Notes under the pieces: model-generated | Databases searched by the model: none | What the model was told of the DNA's origin: nothing | Seen by the model: only the letters and a program-made list of their open reading frames with translations | Translations under genes and position numbers: made by a program | Part shown: one piece after another, positions 47,268 to 56,057 of the stretch | Layout of the letters: the number at the start of each line of letters is the position of its first letter | Position numbering within the stretch: position 1 is the stretch's first letter | Assembly (NCBI GenBank): GCA_942490855.1 | Contig: CALNYS010000005.1 | Span: 310,001-374,000, forward strand | Direction of reading: 5' to 3' | Length of the DNA: 64,000 nucleotides | Source: CALNYS01 sp942490855 | Lineage (GTDB): Bacteria > Planctomycetota > Phycisphaerae > Phycisphaerales > UBA1924

Positions 47268-48385
47268 GCTGGTGGGGCCCCGGAAAGCAGCGCGGCGGCG
47301 TCGGCGAGGTGCTCGGTGAGCGCGAGGCGGACGATCAGCGCGTCGAGGAGCGCCCGCTGGGACGCGGCGGAGCGCAGGCGCTGCGACACGCTCTCGCAGA
47401 GGGCGATCATGTGAACGAGCGCCCCGATGTTCGAGCGTTTGGCGAGCTGCCAGAGCGTGGCGCGGGCCTCGTCGGAGAGCTCGACGATCTGGGTCTTCTC
47501 GCCGCAGGCGGCGAGGGCCATCACGTCACGGAGCGTTTCGACGAGCGTGACGATGAGCTGCTCGGGGGCAACGCCCCGGGAGAGGAGCTCGTCGGTCTTC
47601 TCGAGAGCGGTCCCGGCGTCGGCGCTGAAGGCGGCGTCGAGAAGCTCGATGACCACGTCGCGCGGCGGGAGGCCCAGGAGTTCTTCGAGGAGTTCGAGCG
47701 TGATCGTTTCGCCCGGGGCGCCCGCGGCCATGACGCGGTCGAGGAGGGAGAGGGCGTCGCGCATGGAGCCGGCGCCCATGCGCGCGACGGCGTGGACGAG
47801 CTCGGGCTCGCCGTCCATCGACTCCTGCTCGATGACGGAGCGCAGGTGCGCGGCGATCGCGTCGGTGGAGATGTTGCGGAAGTCGAAGCGCTGGCAGCGC
47901 GACTGGATCGTCGCGGGCACCTTGTGCGGCTCGGTGGTGCACAGGATGAACTTCACGTGGTCGGGCGGCTCCTCCATCGTTTTGAGGAGGGCGTTGAACG
48001 CCTCGCGCGTGAGCATGTGGACTTCGTCGATGATGTAGATCTTGAAGCCGCCGCGCATCGGGCGGTACGCGCTGCCCGCGATGAGGTCGCGTGCTTCGTC
48101 GACGCCGCGGTTGCTGGCGGCGTCGATCTCGATGACGTCGGTGTCGCGCCCGGCCATGATCGCGTCGGCGACGTCGGAGGGCTCGTCGCCCGGCGCGTTG
48201 AGGGCCTTGGCGAGGATGCGGGCCATGGAGGTCTTGCCGACGCCGCGGGTGCCCACGAAGAGGTACGCGTGGGCGACGCGCCCGATCTCGATGGCCTTCT
48301 CGAGCGTCCGCGCGACGGCCTCCTGCCCGACGACCTGGTCGAAGGAGCGGGAGCGGTATCGGCGTGCGAGGACGGTGTAGGACAT
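47255..48385 (-). CDS. dnaX: DNA polymerase III subunit gamma/tau (short, gamma-like frame)
   Basis: A 376-residue protein ending PPAKKA. AAA+ clamp-loader domains: SYTVLARRYRSRSFDQVVGQ at the start, Walker A GTRGVGKTS (~43-51), IDEVHMLTREAFNALLKTMEE, CTTEPHKVP.TIQSRCQRFDF and a helical collar domain. The usual zinc-binding Cys cluster between Walker A and DEAS/ASNRGVDE is absent (ALNAPGDEPSDVADAIMAGR instead). Start 48385. The SRP RNA gene lies upstream on the same strand. The long form continues in the next frame (46717-47254). Confidence 0.92.
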   Translation of the reverse strand: MSYTVLARRYRSRSFDQVVGQEAVARTLEKAIEIGRVAHAYLFVGTRGVGKTSMARILAKALNAPGDEPSDVADAIMAGRDTDVIEIDAASNRGVDEARDLIAGSAYRPMRGGFKIYIIDEVHMLTREAFNALLKTMEEPPDHVKFILCTTEPHKVPATIQSRCQRFDFRNISTDAIAAHLRSVIEQESMDGEPELVHAVARMGAGSMRDALSLLDRVMAAGAPGETITLELLEELLGLPPRDVVIELLDAAFSADAGTALEKTDELLSRGVAPEQLIVTLVETLRDVMALAACGEKTQIVELSDEARATLWQLAKRSNIGALVHMIALCESVSQRLRSAASQRALLDALIVRLALTEHLADAAALLSGAPPAKKA

Positions 48386-48614
48386 CGGGGGCGAGTGTAC
48401 CGGGTCAGGGGGCGGCGTCGGGGGCGGGCGCGTGACGCCCGAGGACATCCGCGGTGCGGGACAGCGGTTCCGCACCGGCGCCGGCGTTGTCGAGGGGTCC
48501 GACGCGCACGGACGCCGTCGGATCGGCGTGGGCGGGATTCAAAAAGGGGAGGAGCGCGATCACGTCGGGGAAGGCCCTGAGCATGGAGGGGCTCATCGGG
48601 GGTTCGCGCTGCGG
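48386..48614. other. Gap between dnaX and the SRP RNA gene
   Basis: About 230 nt that should hold the dnaX promoter and SRP RNA 3' end. A 63-codon minus-strand reading frame ending at 48405 has no Shine-Dalgarno and is not called. Otherwise only GC-rich inverted repeats are seen (e.g. GTGCGG...CCGCAC near 48462-48478). Confidence 0.3.
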
Positions 48615-48724
48615 GGTTGACGACCAGGACACCGCCGGCGCCGGACAACGACCGCTTATGGCTGCTGCGATCAAGCTCTGACCAGGTTCACGGGCCGCCC
48701 TCGCAGCGGGCCCGGTCGTCAACC
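48615..48724 (-). ncRNA. ffs: Small SRP RNA (4.5S)
   Basis: The minus-strand transcript of about 110 nt begins GGTTGACGACC and ends GGTCGTCAACC, a perfect 11-bp terminal helix. The apex contains GTGAACCTGGTCAG and GCAGCAGCCATAAGC, the conserved symmetric and asymmetric loops of SRP domain IV that bind Ffh. The apical loop is not GGAA (sequence between the two conserved blocks is AGCTTGATCGCA). Size and position upstream of dnaX match SRP RNA genes in other bacteria. Confidence 0.88.
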
Positions 48725-48778
48725 TCACAGCGCGAACGCGGATCGTACCCGCGCCGCCCCCGCGCGTACACTACCCGG

Positions 48779-50050
48779 ATGGCTGAAACCGACCATTCCC
48801 CCGCCTCCCCGAACACGCTGACGGGGTTCGAGCAGGACCGGCGCGCTCGCCAGACGCTCATCCGCGTCCTGCGGGTGATGGTGCTGCTGCTCATGGGCGC
48901 CGTCACGCTGCTGACGGTCCTGCAGATCGGCGAGGACCCGGACGCCTCCACACGCGTCGCGAAGAACTGGGAGACCGCCCTGCTCATCGCGATCGGGCTC
49001 GCGGCGGGCGTGATCGCGGTCGATGTCTTCACGCCCGTGAAGAAGATCTCGACCATCGGCGGGGTGTTCCTCGGGTTGCTGGCGGGGATCCTCGGGGCGG
49101 TCGCGGTCGGGTTCGTGATCGAGCTGATCGTCGAGACGTACGACCTGGAGTCGACGCGTCTGATCGGCGGGGCGAAGGTGCTGGTGGGCATCGCGCTGTG
49201 TTATCTGGGCGTGACGGTGGTGCTCCAGACGCAGGACGATTTCCGACTCCTCATCCCGTATGTCGAGTTCGCCAAGCAGATCCGCGGCGTGCGCCCGGTG
49301 GTGGTGGACACGTCGGCGCTGATCGACGGGCGAATCGAGGAGATCGCCCAGACGGGCTTCCTGCTGGCGCCGATCATCATTCCCCGGTTCGTCATCGGGG
49401 AGTTGCAGACGCTGTCGGATTCCGGTGACAAGCTCAAGCGGTCCCGCGGGCGGCGCGGGCTGGAGATGGTCACGCTCCTTCAGCGCAACCCCCGTCTGGA
49501 CCTGACGATCGAGGACACGGCCGTCGCGGGGATGAACGTGGACGCGATGATCGTCGAGCACGCCCGGGAGATCGGCGCGTCGGTGCTCACCACAGATACA
49601 GGCCTGGCCCGCGTGGCGGCGATCCAGGGGGTGAGCGCCCTGAACCTCAACGACCTCGCCGCGGCCCTGCGCCCGAACGTGCTGCCGGGCGAGACGCTGC
49701 ACATCGAGCTGGTGCGCAAGGGCGAGCAGGCGGGGCAGGCGGTGGGGTACCTCGACGACGGGACGATGGTCGTCGCAGAGAACGCGATCGCGTTGATCGG
49801 CACGCGCGTGGCGCTGACGGTGACGAGCTCGCTGCAGACGACCGCGGGGCGGATGATCTTCGGGCGCCCGGAAGGACAGACGGCGGTTTCGGAAGAACCG
49901 ATCGCGGGCGAACCGGTCGCCGAGGCCCTCGACGGCGACGCCCCCTCCGCCGACGCCGGCCCCGGCTTCGGACGCCCCGACGGGCCCGTCGCGCCGGGCG
50001 GACCCGCGCCGATCGGCCCGGCGCAACCCGCGCCGCGGGTGACGCGGTAA
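48779..50050 (+). CDS. Membrane PIN-TRAM domain protein (YacL-like)
   Basis: A 423-residue protein. Four hydrophobic segments lie within residues ~30-160. The PIN nuclease domain (~170-300) starts VVVDTSALIDGRI, with the first catalytic Asp, and continues with PRFVIGELQTLSDSGD and SVLTTDTGLARVA (second and third acidic positions). A TRAM-type beta-barrel follows (LPGETLHIELVRKGEQAGQA). It ends in a Pro/Gly-rich tail of ~65 residues. Similar to B. subtilis YacL; target RNA unknown. It is first in a plus-strand run with the bamD-like and lptE-like genes. Confidence 0.87.
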   Translation: MAETDHSPASPNTLTGFEQDRRARQTLIRVLRVMVLLLMGAVTLLTVLQIGEDPDASTRVAKNWETALLIAIGLAAGVIAVDVFTPVKKISTIGGVFLGLLAGILGAVAVGFVIELIVETYDLESTRLIGGAKVLVGIALCYLGVTVVLQTQDDFRLLIPYVEFAKQIRGVRPVVVDTSALIDGRIEEIAQTGFLLAPIIIPRFVIGELQTLSDSGDKLKRSRGRRGLEMVTLLQRNPRLDLTIEDTAVAGMNVDAMIVEHAREIGASVLTTDTGLARVAAIQGVSALNLNDLAAALRPNVLPGETLHIELVRKGEQAGQAVGYLDDGTMVVAENAIALIGTRVALTVTSSLQTTAGRMIFGRPEGQTAVSEEPIAGEPVAEALDGDAPSADAGPGFGRPDGPVAPGGPAPIGPAQPAPRVTR

Positions 50051-50060
50051 GGTGTCGCCG

Positions 50061-51092
50061 ATGCTCACGCCCGGAACGCACGCACGCACGCTCGTCCGAC
50101 TGCTCGCGCTGGCGATCACGCTCGTCGCGAGCCACGCCGCGACGGCGCAGTCCACGTACCGCCTCGACGAGACGGGCGAGTGGGTCGAGACCCCCGCGCC
50201 GGCCGAGAGCCCCGACGCCGCGACGATGAGCGAGACGCGCCGCCTGATCGCCGAGGGGCGCGCCGGGCTGGCGTACGACATCGTCCACGACTGGATCGAG
50301 CGTCACGACGACCGGATGCTTCCCGAGTCCGCGACCGCGTACCGCCTGCGCGCCGACGCGCTGGTCGCGCTGGGCAAGGAATTCAAGGCGCTCTACGACT
50401 ACGAGCGCGTCGCGCGGGGGTTCCCGCACAGCGAAGAGTTCCCCATCGCCGTCGAGCGGGAGTTTGACATCGCGATGCGCTACCTCGAGGGGCTGCGGGT
50501 CAAGATCCTCGGGCTGCGCATCGAGGACGCGACGGACATCGGGATCGAGCTGCTGCTGCGCACGCACGAGCGGATGCCCGGCAGCGAGCTGGGCGAGCGG
50601 GCTGCGATCGCCGTCGCCGACCACTACTACGAGATCCGCGAGATGCGCTGGGCCGTGGACGCGTACGACGCCTACCTCGCGAGCTACCCGCAGGGGCCCA
50701 ACCGCGAGCGGGCGCTGAAGCGCCGTGTCATCGGCAACCTCGCCCGCTACCGCGGCGCCCAGTACGACGCGACGAGCCTGCTCGACGCCCGGCGACAGAT
50801 CTCCCAGCTCCAGCGCGAGCTCCCGCTCGAGGCCGAGCGTCTCGAGCTCGACGAGCGGATGGTCAAGATGATCGACGCGGCGCTCGCCGCGCAGACCCTC
50901 GAGGCCGCGCGCTGGCGCCTGAAGCGGAACGAGCCGCACGCCGCGCGGTTCCTGCTCGTGCGTCTCATCGAGCAGCGCCCGGGGACCGACGCCGCCGACG
51001 AGGCCGCGCGTGTGCTGCTGGAGCGCGGGTGGGCGGAACCGAGCGTGATCGAGTCCATCGCGCCCGCGATAAACGAATCGAGCAACGGATGA
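50061..51092 (+). CDS. BamD-like TPR protein
   Basis: A 343-residue protein. ATG 50061 has AAGG upstream; a GTG at 50052 is possible. A signal peptide (LVRLLALAITLVASHAATA) without a lipobox Cys is followed by TPR-like helical pairs (AYDIVHDWIERH, ALGKEFKALYDYERVARGFP, WAVDAYDAYLASYPQGPN, AARFLLVRLIEQRPG). This resembles BamD/YfiO of the outer-membrane protein assembly complex, but the missing Cys and a length above the usual 240-280 mean a general periplasmic TPR protein is possible. It overlaps the next gene by ATGA. Confidence 0.7.
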   Translation: MLTPGTHARTLVRLLALAITLVASHAATAQSTYRLDETGEWVETPAPAESPDAATMSETRRLIAEGRAGLAYDIVHDWIERHDDRMLPESATAYRLRADALVALGKEFKALYDYERVARGFPHSEEFPIAVEREFDIAMRYLEGLRVKILGLRIEDATDIGIELLLRTHERMPGSELGERAAIAVADHYYEIREMRWAVDAYDAYLASYPQGPNRERALKRRVIGNLARYRGAQYDATSLLDARRQISQLQRELPLEAERLELDERMVKMIDAALAAQTLEAARWRLKRNEPHAARFLLVRLIEQRPGTDAADEAARVLLERGWAEPSVIESIAPAINESSNG

Positions 51093-51607
51093 TCCGCGCC
51101 GCCCTCGCCTGCCTGCTGCTCGCGTTGCCTCTTGCGGGCGGGTGCTCTTCCGACCCGGCGTCCGGCTACGCCAACGTGTCGCCGCACCGGTCGGACGTCT
51201 CGTCGGTCTCGGTCCCGATCTTCAACAACCTGACGCACCACCACGGCGCCGAGACGCTGCTGACGCAGGCGCTGATGCGCCGCGTGCAGCGGCAGACCCC
51301 GTGGGCGCTCCTGCCGGGCGCCCAGGCGGACTCCACGCTGACCGGTTCGATCGTGGCGATCGAGCTGGAGCGGCTGGGTCAGGACCGGGTGACGGGGCTG
51401 GGCAACGAGATGGCCGTGGACATCGCGGTGGACTTCCGCTGGGTGGATAACCGCAGCGGGGAGCCGATCGTGGCGCGGCGCAATTTTCGCGGGTCGGCGA
51501 CGTTCGTGCCCGCCCAGGGCGTGCGTGAGCCCATCGAAACCGGTCTCCAGGGCGCTGTCGAGTCGCTCGCGGAGGCCATCATCGCCGAACTGCGTACAGA
51601 CTGGTAA
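51089..51607 (+). CDS. lptE: LptE-like outer-membrane lipoprotein
   Basis: A 172-residue protein. ATG 51089 overlaps the previous stop by 4 nt. The lipobox is LAGGC near residue 18. The mature part has SVSVPIFNNLTHHHGAETLL, TQALMRRVQRQTPW and ADSTLTGSIVAIE, the LptE pattern (alpha-beta sandwich that plugs LptD). LptE helps place lipopolysaccharide in the outer leaflet. Together with the MsbA-like gene it implies an LPS-type outer membrane. LptD is not in the window. Confidence 0.8.
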   Translation: MIRAALACLLLALPLAGGCSSDPASGYANVSPHRSDVSSVSVPIFNNLTHHHGAETLLTQALMRRVQRQTPWALLPGAQADSTLTGSIVAIELERLGQDRVTGLGNEMAVDIAVDFRWVDNRSGEPIVARRNFRGSATFVPAQGVREPIETGLQGAVESLAEAIIAELRTDW

Positions 51608-51696
51608 GACCGCGGCGTCTATGATCCGACGAAGACCACGCGCGCGTCGCGTGTTCCGATGCGCACAGGCCCTTACTCAGAGAGTCCCCCCGACCC

Positions 51697-53718
51697 ATGC
51701 CTAGCGGACCCGACAAGGACAAGCAGCCCCCCCGTCAGCAGGGCCCCGGCGACCAGCCGCCGACGCCCCCGCAGCCCAAGCTCGGCCGCGGGTTCTTCGG
51801 GTGGATGCTGGTCCTGATGATCCTCGCGATGCTCGCGATGGTGTTCCACCAGAGCATGAACGCGGGCGTGCGCCTCGAGAACTGGGCGGACTTCGAGAAC
51901 CGCTACAACGAGGGCTCGCTGCTCCGCGACACCGTCGAGCTGCGCCCCGACCGCATCGTCGCGCAGACGCTGCCCGAGACGCCCGACGCCGAGCCCGGCG
52001 CCGTCTACCTGCCCGTCTCCGCGGACGCGAAGAAGGTGCGCATCGAGCAGCTCGGCGAGCTGACGAGCGACACGTGGATCGACAACTCGGTGATCCCGTG
52101 GTGGCAGATCCTGCTGTTTAACCCGCTGACCTTCATGGTCATCCTCATCGTCGTCTTCTGGATGCTCATCGCCCGCGGGCTGCGCAGCGCCGGGGGCGGG
52201 GGCGGGATGCTCGGCTCCTTCGGGCGCTCCAAGCACCGCGTGTTCATGAAGGAACAGACCGGCGTCACCTTCGACAACGTCGCGGGCGTGAACGAGGCCA
52301 AGGAAGAGGTGGGCGAGCTCATCCAGTTCCTGCGTTCGCCCAAGAAGTTCACCCGCCTCGGCGGGCGCATCCCGCGCGGCGTGCTCCTCGTGGGCCCCCC
52401 CGGCACGGGCAAGACGCTGCTCGCCAAGGCCATCGCGGGCGAGGCGGACGTGCCCTTCTTCTCCATCTCCGGCTCGGACTTCGTCGAGATGTTTGTCGGC
52501 GTGGGCGCCTCGCGCGTGCGCGACCTCTTCAAGCAGGCGAAGGAAAGCTCCCCCTGCATCATCTTCCTCGATGAGATCGACGCCGTCGGTCGTCGGCGCG
52601 GCGGGGGCTTCTCCTCCGGCGGGCACGACGAGCGCGAGCAGACCCTCAACGCGATCCTCGTCGAGATGGACGGCTTCGGCACCGAGGACGGCATCATCGT
52701 CATCGCCGCCACCAACCGCGTGGACGTCCTCGACCCCGCGCTCACCCGCCCCGGTCGCTTCGACCGCCAGGTCACGGTCCCCCTCCCGGACGTCAAGGGG
52801 CGCCTCGCGATCCTCACGGTCCACGCCGAGAAGGTGAAGATGGGCCCCGACATCGATCTCGAGAAGATCGCGCGCGGCACGCCCATGTTCTCCGGCGCCG
52901 ACCTCGCGGCGATCATCAACGAGGCCGCGATCGCCGCGACGATGCAGGACAAGGACTTCATCGAGCACGAGGACCTCGAAGAGGCCCGCGACAAGGTCCG
53001 CTTCGGGCGCGCCCGCAAGAGCCGCACCATCGAAGAGGACGAGCGCGTCGCCACCAGCTACCACGAGGCCGGGCACGCCGTTCTCCAGGTGATGACCCCC
53101 GGCGCCGACCCGCTGCACAAGGTCACCATCATCCCGCGCGGCGACTACGGCGGCGCCTCTATGTCGCTGCCCGAAAAAGACCGCTACGGCTACGGGCTCA
53201 AGTGGCTCCGCGCGTCGATGATCGTCGCGTGCGGCGGGCGCATCGCCGAGCAGATGAAGACCACCGACATCTCCAGCGGCGCCTCCGCTGACATCGCGCA
53301 GGTCACGAAGATCGCGCGGCACATGATCCTCCAGTGGGGCATGTCCGACCGCCTCGGCTTCGTGCGCTACGCGTCCGAGGACGAGGGCGAGGCGATGATC
53401 CCCGACAAGGATTACTCGCCCGAGACGGCGCACGTGATCGATCAGGAGGTCCGTCGCTTCGTTGACGAGGCGTACGACGCCGCGGAGAAGACGCTGCGCG
53501 AAAACTGGCAGAAAGTCGAAGCCGTCGCCGACGCGCTCCTGCGCTACGAGACGCTCACGGCCGACGAGGTGAAGACGCTCATCGAAGGCAACCGCCTCGA
53601 CAAGCCCTCCGTCAGTGAGCTCCTCGCCGCCGAGGCCGCCAAGCCCGTGCCCCCCGTCGCCAAGGCGCGCCCCGAGACCGACGACGACATGCCCGACGCG
53701 ATGCCCAGCCCGGCGTGA
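51697..53718 (+). CDS. ftsH: ATP-dependent zinc metalloprotease FtsH
   Basis: A 673-residue protein. TM helix 1 lies at ~32-50, the periplasmic domain at 51-135 and TM2 at ~137-160. The AAA+ domain has Walker A GPPGTGKT (233-240), Walker B IIFLDEIDA, pore FVEMFVGVGASRVR and SRH TNRVDVLDPALTRPGRFDR. The zinc protease site is HEAGH near residue 454 with a later Asp. It degrades misfolded membrane and short-lived cytoplasmic proteins. The N-terminus is Pro-rich. A terminator-like hairpin follows. Confidence 0.96.
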   Translation: MPSGPDKDKQPPRQQGPGDQPPTPPQPKLGRGFFGWMLVLMILAMLAMVFHQSMNAGVRLENWADFENRYNEGSLLRDTVELRPDRIVAQTLPETPDAEPGAVYLPVSADAKKVRIEQLGELTSDTWIDNSVIPWWQILLFNPLTFMVILIVVFWMLIARGLRSAGGGGGMLGSFGRSKHRVFMKEQTGVTFDNVAGVNEAKEEVGELIQFLRSPKKFTRLGGRIPRGVLLVGPPGTGKTLLAKAIAGEADVPFFSISGSDFVEMFVGVGASRVRDLFKQAKESSPCIIFLDEIDAVGRRRGGGFSSGGHDEREQTLNAILVEMDGFGTEDGIIVIAATNRVDVLDPALTRPGRFDRQVTVPLPDVKGRLAILTVHAEKVKMGPDIDLEKIARGTPMFSGADLAAIINEAAIAATMQDKDFIEHEDLEEARDKVRFGRARKSRTIEEDERVATSYHEAGHAVLQVMTPGADPLHKVTIIPRGDYGGASMSLPEKDRYGYGLKWLRASMIVACGGRIAEQMKTTDISSGASADIAQVTKIARHMILQWGMSDRLGFVRYASEDEGEAMIPDKDYSPETAHVIDQEVRRFVDEAYDAAEKTLRENWQKVEAVADALLRYETLTADEVKTLIEGNRLDKPSVSELLAAEAAKPVPPVAKARPETDDDMPDAMPSPA

Positions 53719-53726
53719 TCCTCCGC

Positions 53727-53760
53727 CCCTCTCCCTCCGGGAGTGGGCTGGGGTGAGGGC
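53727..53760. repeat. Dispersed CTCTCCC-type repeat, unit 2
   Basis: The unit CCCCTCTCCCTCCGGGAG..GGGGTGAGGGC follows the ftsH stop directly. Same family as the unit at 34951. Confidence 0.65.
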
Positions 53761-53791
53761 AGCAGCACAACGCACAGCGCGCAGCGAACAA

Positions 53792-53820
53792 CCGCGGGAT
53801 ATCAATCCCGCGGCTTTGTT
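53792..53820 (+). terminator. Terminator-like hairpin between ftsH and gltX
   Basis: A perfect 9-bp stem CCGCGGGAT/ATCCCGCGG with loop ATCA is followed by CTTTGTTCTGTTT on the plus strand. The tail is T-rich but interrupted. It may also slow transcription from gltX on the other strand. Confidence 0.65.
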
Positions 53821-53841
53821 CTGTTTCGTATTCAACCGCGC

Positions 53842-55518
53842 TTACGCGCCCGCGAACTCCGCGAGCTGTTCAACCGCCCGGTCGATCCGCGCGAGCACCG
53901 TCTCCTTGCCCAGCGCCGCGAGCGTCGCGTCGATGGGCGGGCTCACGCTCGTGCCGGTGCACGCGATCCGCAGCGGCTGCGCCACGACGCCCATCCCCAG
54001 CTCCCGCGCCTCGGCGAACGCCTCGACCGCCGACTGGATCGCCCCGGGTTCCCACGCGTCCACCGCCGCGAGCGTCTCGCGCAGCTCCGCCAGCACGCGC
54101 AGCCCCTGCCCGTCGTTCTTGGCGATGAACTTCTTCACGGCCTTCTCGTCGTACGCGATGTCGCCGGTCTCGAGCAGCAGGAACGCGCAGAAGCCCAGCG
54201 CGTCGAGGAACGTCTTGCTCCGCGGCTGGTTCGCCTGCGCCATCAGCGCGAACTGCTCGTCGCTCAGCTTCGCCAGCAGCTCGCGCGCTTCTGTTTCGCA
54301 CCACGCGCGCCAGCGCGTCGCGAACTCCGCGGGCGCCATCTGCGTGATTGAATCGGTGTTGAACGCCAGCAGCTTCTTGCGGTCGAACCGCGCCGCGGTT
54401 TTGACGATCCGCGGCAGGTCGAACTTCTCCTTGAGAAACTCGTTGTCGAACTTCTCGAGGTCGTTGCCCGGCGACCACCCCAGCAGCGAGAGGAAGTTGC
54501 ACAGCGTCTCGGGCAGGTAGCCGGCGCGACGAAAATCATCCACGTTGATCTCTGGCAGTTGCAACCCAAGCTGCGCCGCGAGCGCTTCGAGCGCGTCCGT
54601 CGGGAGCTGGCTCTTGGAATCCTTCAACCACTTCGCGAGTTCGTCGTCGCTCACGCCCGCGACGGGCGATGTTTCCAGCCCGGCCTGCTTCGCCGCGTGG
54701 CGCGCCGCCTTGTCCTTGTCCCGTTTGCTCATCTTCGAGCCCTCGGGGTTCATGATCAGCGGCAGGTGCGCGAAGCTCGGCACGCGGAAGCCCAGCGCCC
54801 GCTGGAGCGCCACGTGCTTGGGCGTGTTGATCAGGTGCTCCTGCCCGCGGATGACGTGCGTCACGCCCATCAGCTCGTCGTCCACGACCACCGCGAAGTG
54901 GTACGTCGGGAAGCCGTCGGCCTTGCGGATGACGAGGTCGTCCATGTCCTCGGGCGCGATCGTCACCTCGCCCAGCACCTCGTCCACCACTGTGATCGAC
55001 TCGTCGGGCATCTTGAACCGCACCACGCAGCGCTCGCCGCTCGCGGCTCGCGCCAGACGCTCCTCCTTGGGGATGTGCAGCGCCGCGCGGTCGTAGCGGA
55101 ACGCCTTCTTCTCCGCCCGGGCCGCGGCACGCTTGGCGTCGAGCTCCTCGGGCGTCTCGAACGCGTGGTACGCCTTCTCCTCGTCGATCAGGCGCTGGAG
55201 GTGGTCGGTGTAGATCTCCAGGCGCCGGGCCTGGTGGTAGGGCCCGACGTTGCGGGAGTCCCCGCCGTAGGTGACCCCGTCGGCGGTGTACTCCGGCCCG
55301 TCGTCCCACGCGATGCCCATCCACGCGAGCGAGGCGAGGATCTGCTTCTCGGATTCGGCGCTCGACCGCTGCTGGTCCGTGTCCTCGATCCGCAGCACGA
55401 ACCGCCCGCCCCGCCCCTTGGCGTAGGCCCAGGCGAACAGAGCGGTGCGGGCCCCCCCGATGTGGAGGAGGCCGGTCGGGGAGGGGGCGAAACGGGTGAT
55501 GGGGGCGGTGGTGGTCAT
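53842..55518 (-). CDS. gltX: Glutamyl-tRNA synthetase
   Basis: A 558-residue protein. HIGH-class motif PSPTGLLHIGG (13-22); KMSKS variant GSKMSKRDKDK near residue 260. RIEDTDQQRS and HVIRGQEHLINTPKH are conserved. A 50-60 residue segment after KMSKR (VSDDELAKWLKDSKSQ..) is longer than usual. The C-terminal anticodon-binding helices are present, so it is probably a full GluRS. In lineages lacking GlnRS this enzyme also charges tRNA-Gln. Start 55518. Confidence 0.95.
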   Translation of the reverse strand: MTTTAPITRFAPSPTGLLHIGGARTALFAWAYAKGRGGRFVLRIEDTDQQRSSAESEKQILASLAWMGIAWDDGPEYTADGVTYGGDSRNVGPYHQARRLEIYTDHLQRLIDEEKAYHAFETPEELDAKRAAARAEKKAFRYDRAALHIPKEERLARAASGERCVVRFKMPDESITVVDEVLGEVTIAPEDMDDLVIRKADGFPTYHFAVVVDDELMGVTHVIRGQEHLINTPKHVALQRALGFRVPSFAHLPLIMNPEGSKMSKRDKDKAARHAAKQAGLETSPVAGVSDDELAKWLKDSKSQLPTDALEALAAQLGLQLPEINVDDFRRAGYLPETLCNFLSLLGWSPGNDLEKFDNEFLKEKFDLPRIVKTAARFDRKKLLAFNTDSITQMAPAEFATRWRAWCETEARELLAKLSDEQFALMAQANQPRSKTFLDALGFCAFLLLETGDIAYDEKAVKKFIAKNDGQGLRVLAELRETLAAVDAWEPGAIQSAVEAFAEARELGMGVVAQPLRIACTGTSVSPPIDATLAALGKETVLARIDRAVEQLAEFAGA

Positions 55519-55539
55519 GCGAGCAGAGTATCGAATCCG

Positions 55540-55651
55540 CCCCCCTCTCCCACCGGGAAGAGGGCCGGGGTGAGGGGTCCGAATCAAACGCGAGCGCAGC
55601 GAGCCGCCTCCGCCCCCCTCCCCCCGAGGGGGAGGGCCGGGGAGAGGGAGC
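55540..55651. repeat. Bipartite CTCTCCC repeat, copy 1
   Basis: Two hairpin units (CCCCCCTCTCCCACCGGGAAGAGG..GGTGAGGGG, 55540-55578, and CCCCCCTCCCCCCGAGGGGGAGGG..GAGAGGG, 55610-55651) are separated by a linker with GCGAGCGCAGCGAGCCGCC. The same order, linker and total length (~110 nt) recur at 57617-57726. Confidence 0.7.
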
Positions 55652-55770
55652 GTTGATCGCCAAGACATAAAAAGCGCGCCCGGAGTCGCAGCCAACCGAA
55701 CCTCGATGCCGCATGGAAAACAGCGCTCCGCGGCACACGCTGCAAGCGCGACAACGGCAACCCACCGTTG

Positions 55771-55970
55771 CCTCCCTCTCCCCTCACCCCTCTCCCTCGG
55801 GGAGAGGGGGACCGGATCCGCACCCTCTCCCCATTCCGATGGGGAGAGGGCAGGGTGAGGGGCTCCCCGCTCCTACCGGTCTGGGCTCAAAGGAAACGCT
55901 CGCTGCGCTCGCGAATCGTGATGCAACCCCTCACCCCAACCCTCTCCCCTTGAAACAAGGGGAGAGGGAG
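55771..55970. repeat. Cluster of three CTCTCCC repeat units
   Basis: Units at 55771-55811 (CTCCCTCGGGGAGAGG), 55822-55863 (CCCTCTCCCCATTCCGATGG and its complement arm) and 55925-55970 (CCCTCTCCCCTTGAAACAAG with complement arm). A linker with CGCTCGCTGCGCTCGCG lies between the last two. Different loops in the same stem suggest independent copies rather than simple duplication. Confidence 0.7.
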
Positions 55971-56057
55971 CAAGCGTTCCTCTGGCCAGTGGCGTGTGTT
56001 ACGACCCGAACCCGACACCACTCGCTCGCGAAACAATGCTAGCCGCACAGTGCCACC

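Larger units (their letters stand above)
55519..56057. other. 539-nt intergenic region dominated by dispersed repeats
   Basis: No gene is convincing here. Most of the space is CTCTCCC-type repeat units (separate entries) joined by linkers rich in GAGCGnAGCGAG. The last ~85 nt are AT-richer and lead into the low-GC reading frame at 56058. Confidence 0.6.

Noticed and set aside
48405..48599. A 63-codon minus-strand gene between dnaX and the SRP RNA
   Set aside because: No ribosome-binding site, no recognisable motif, and it lies where promoter sequence is expected.
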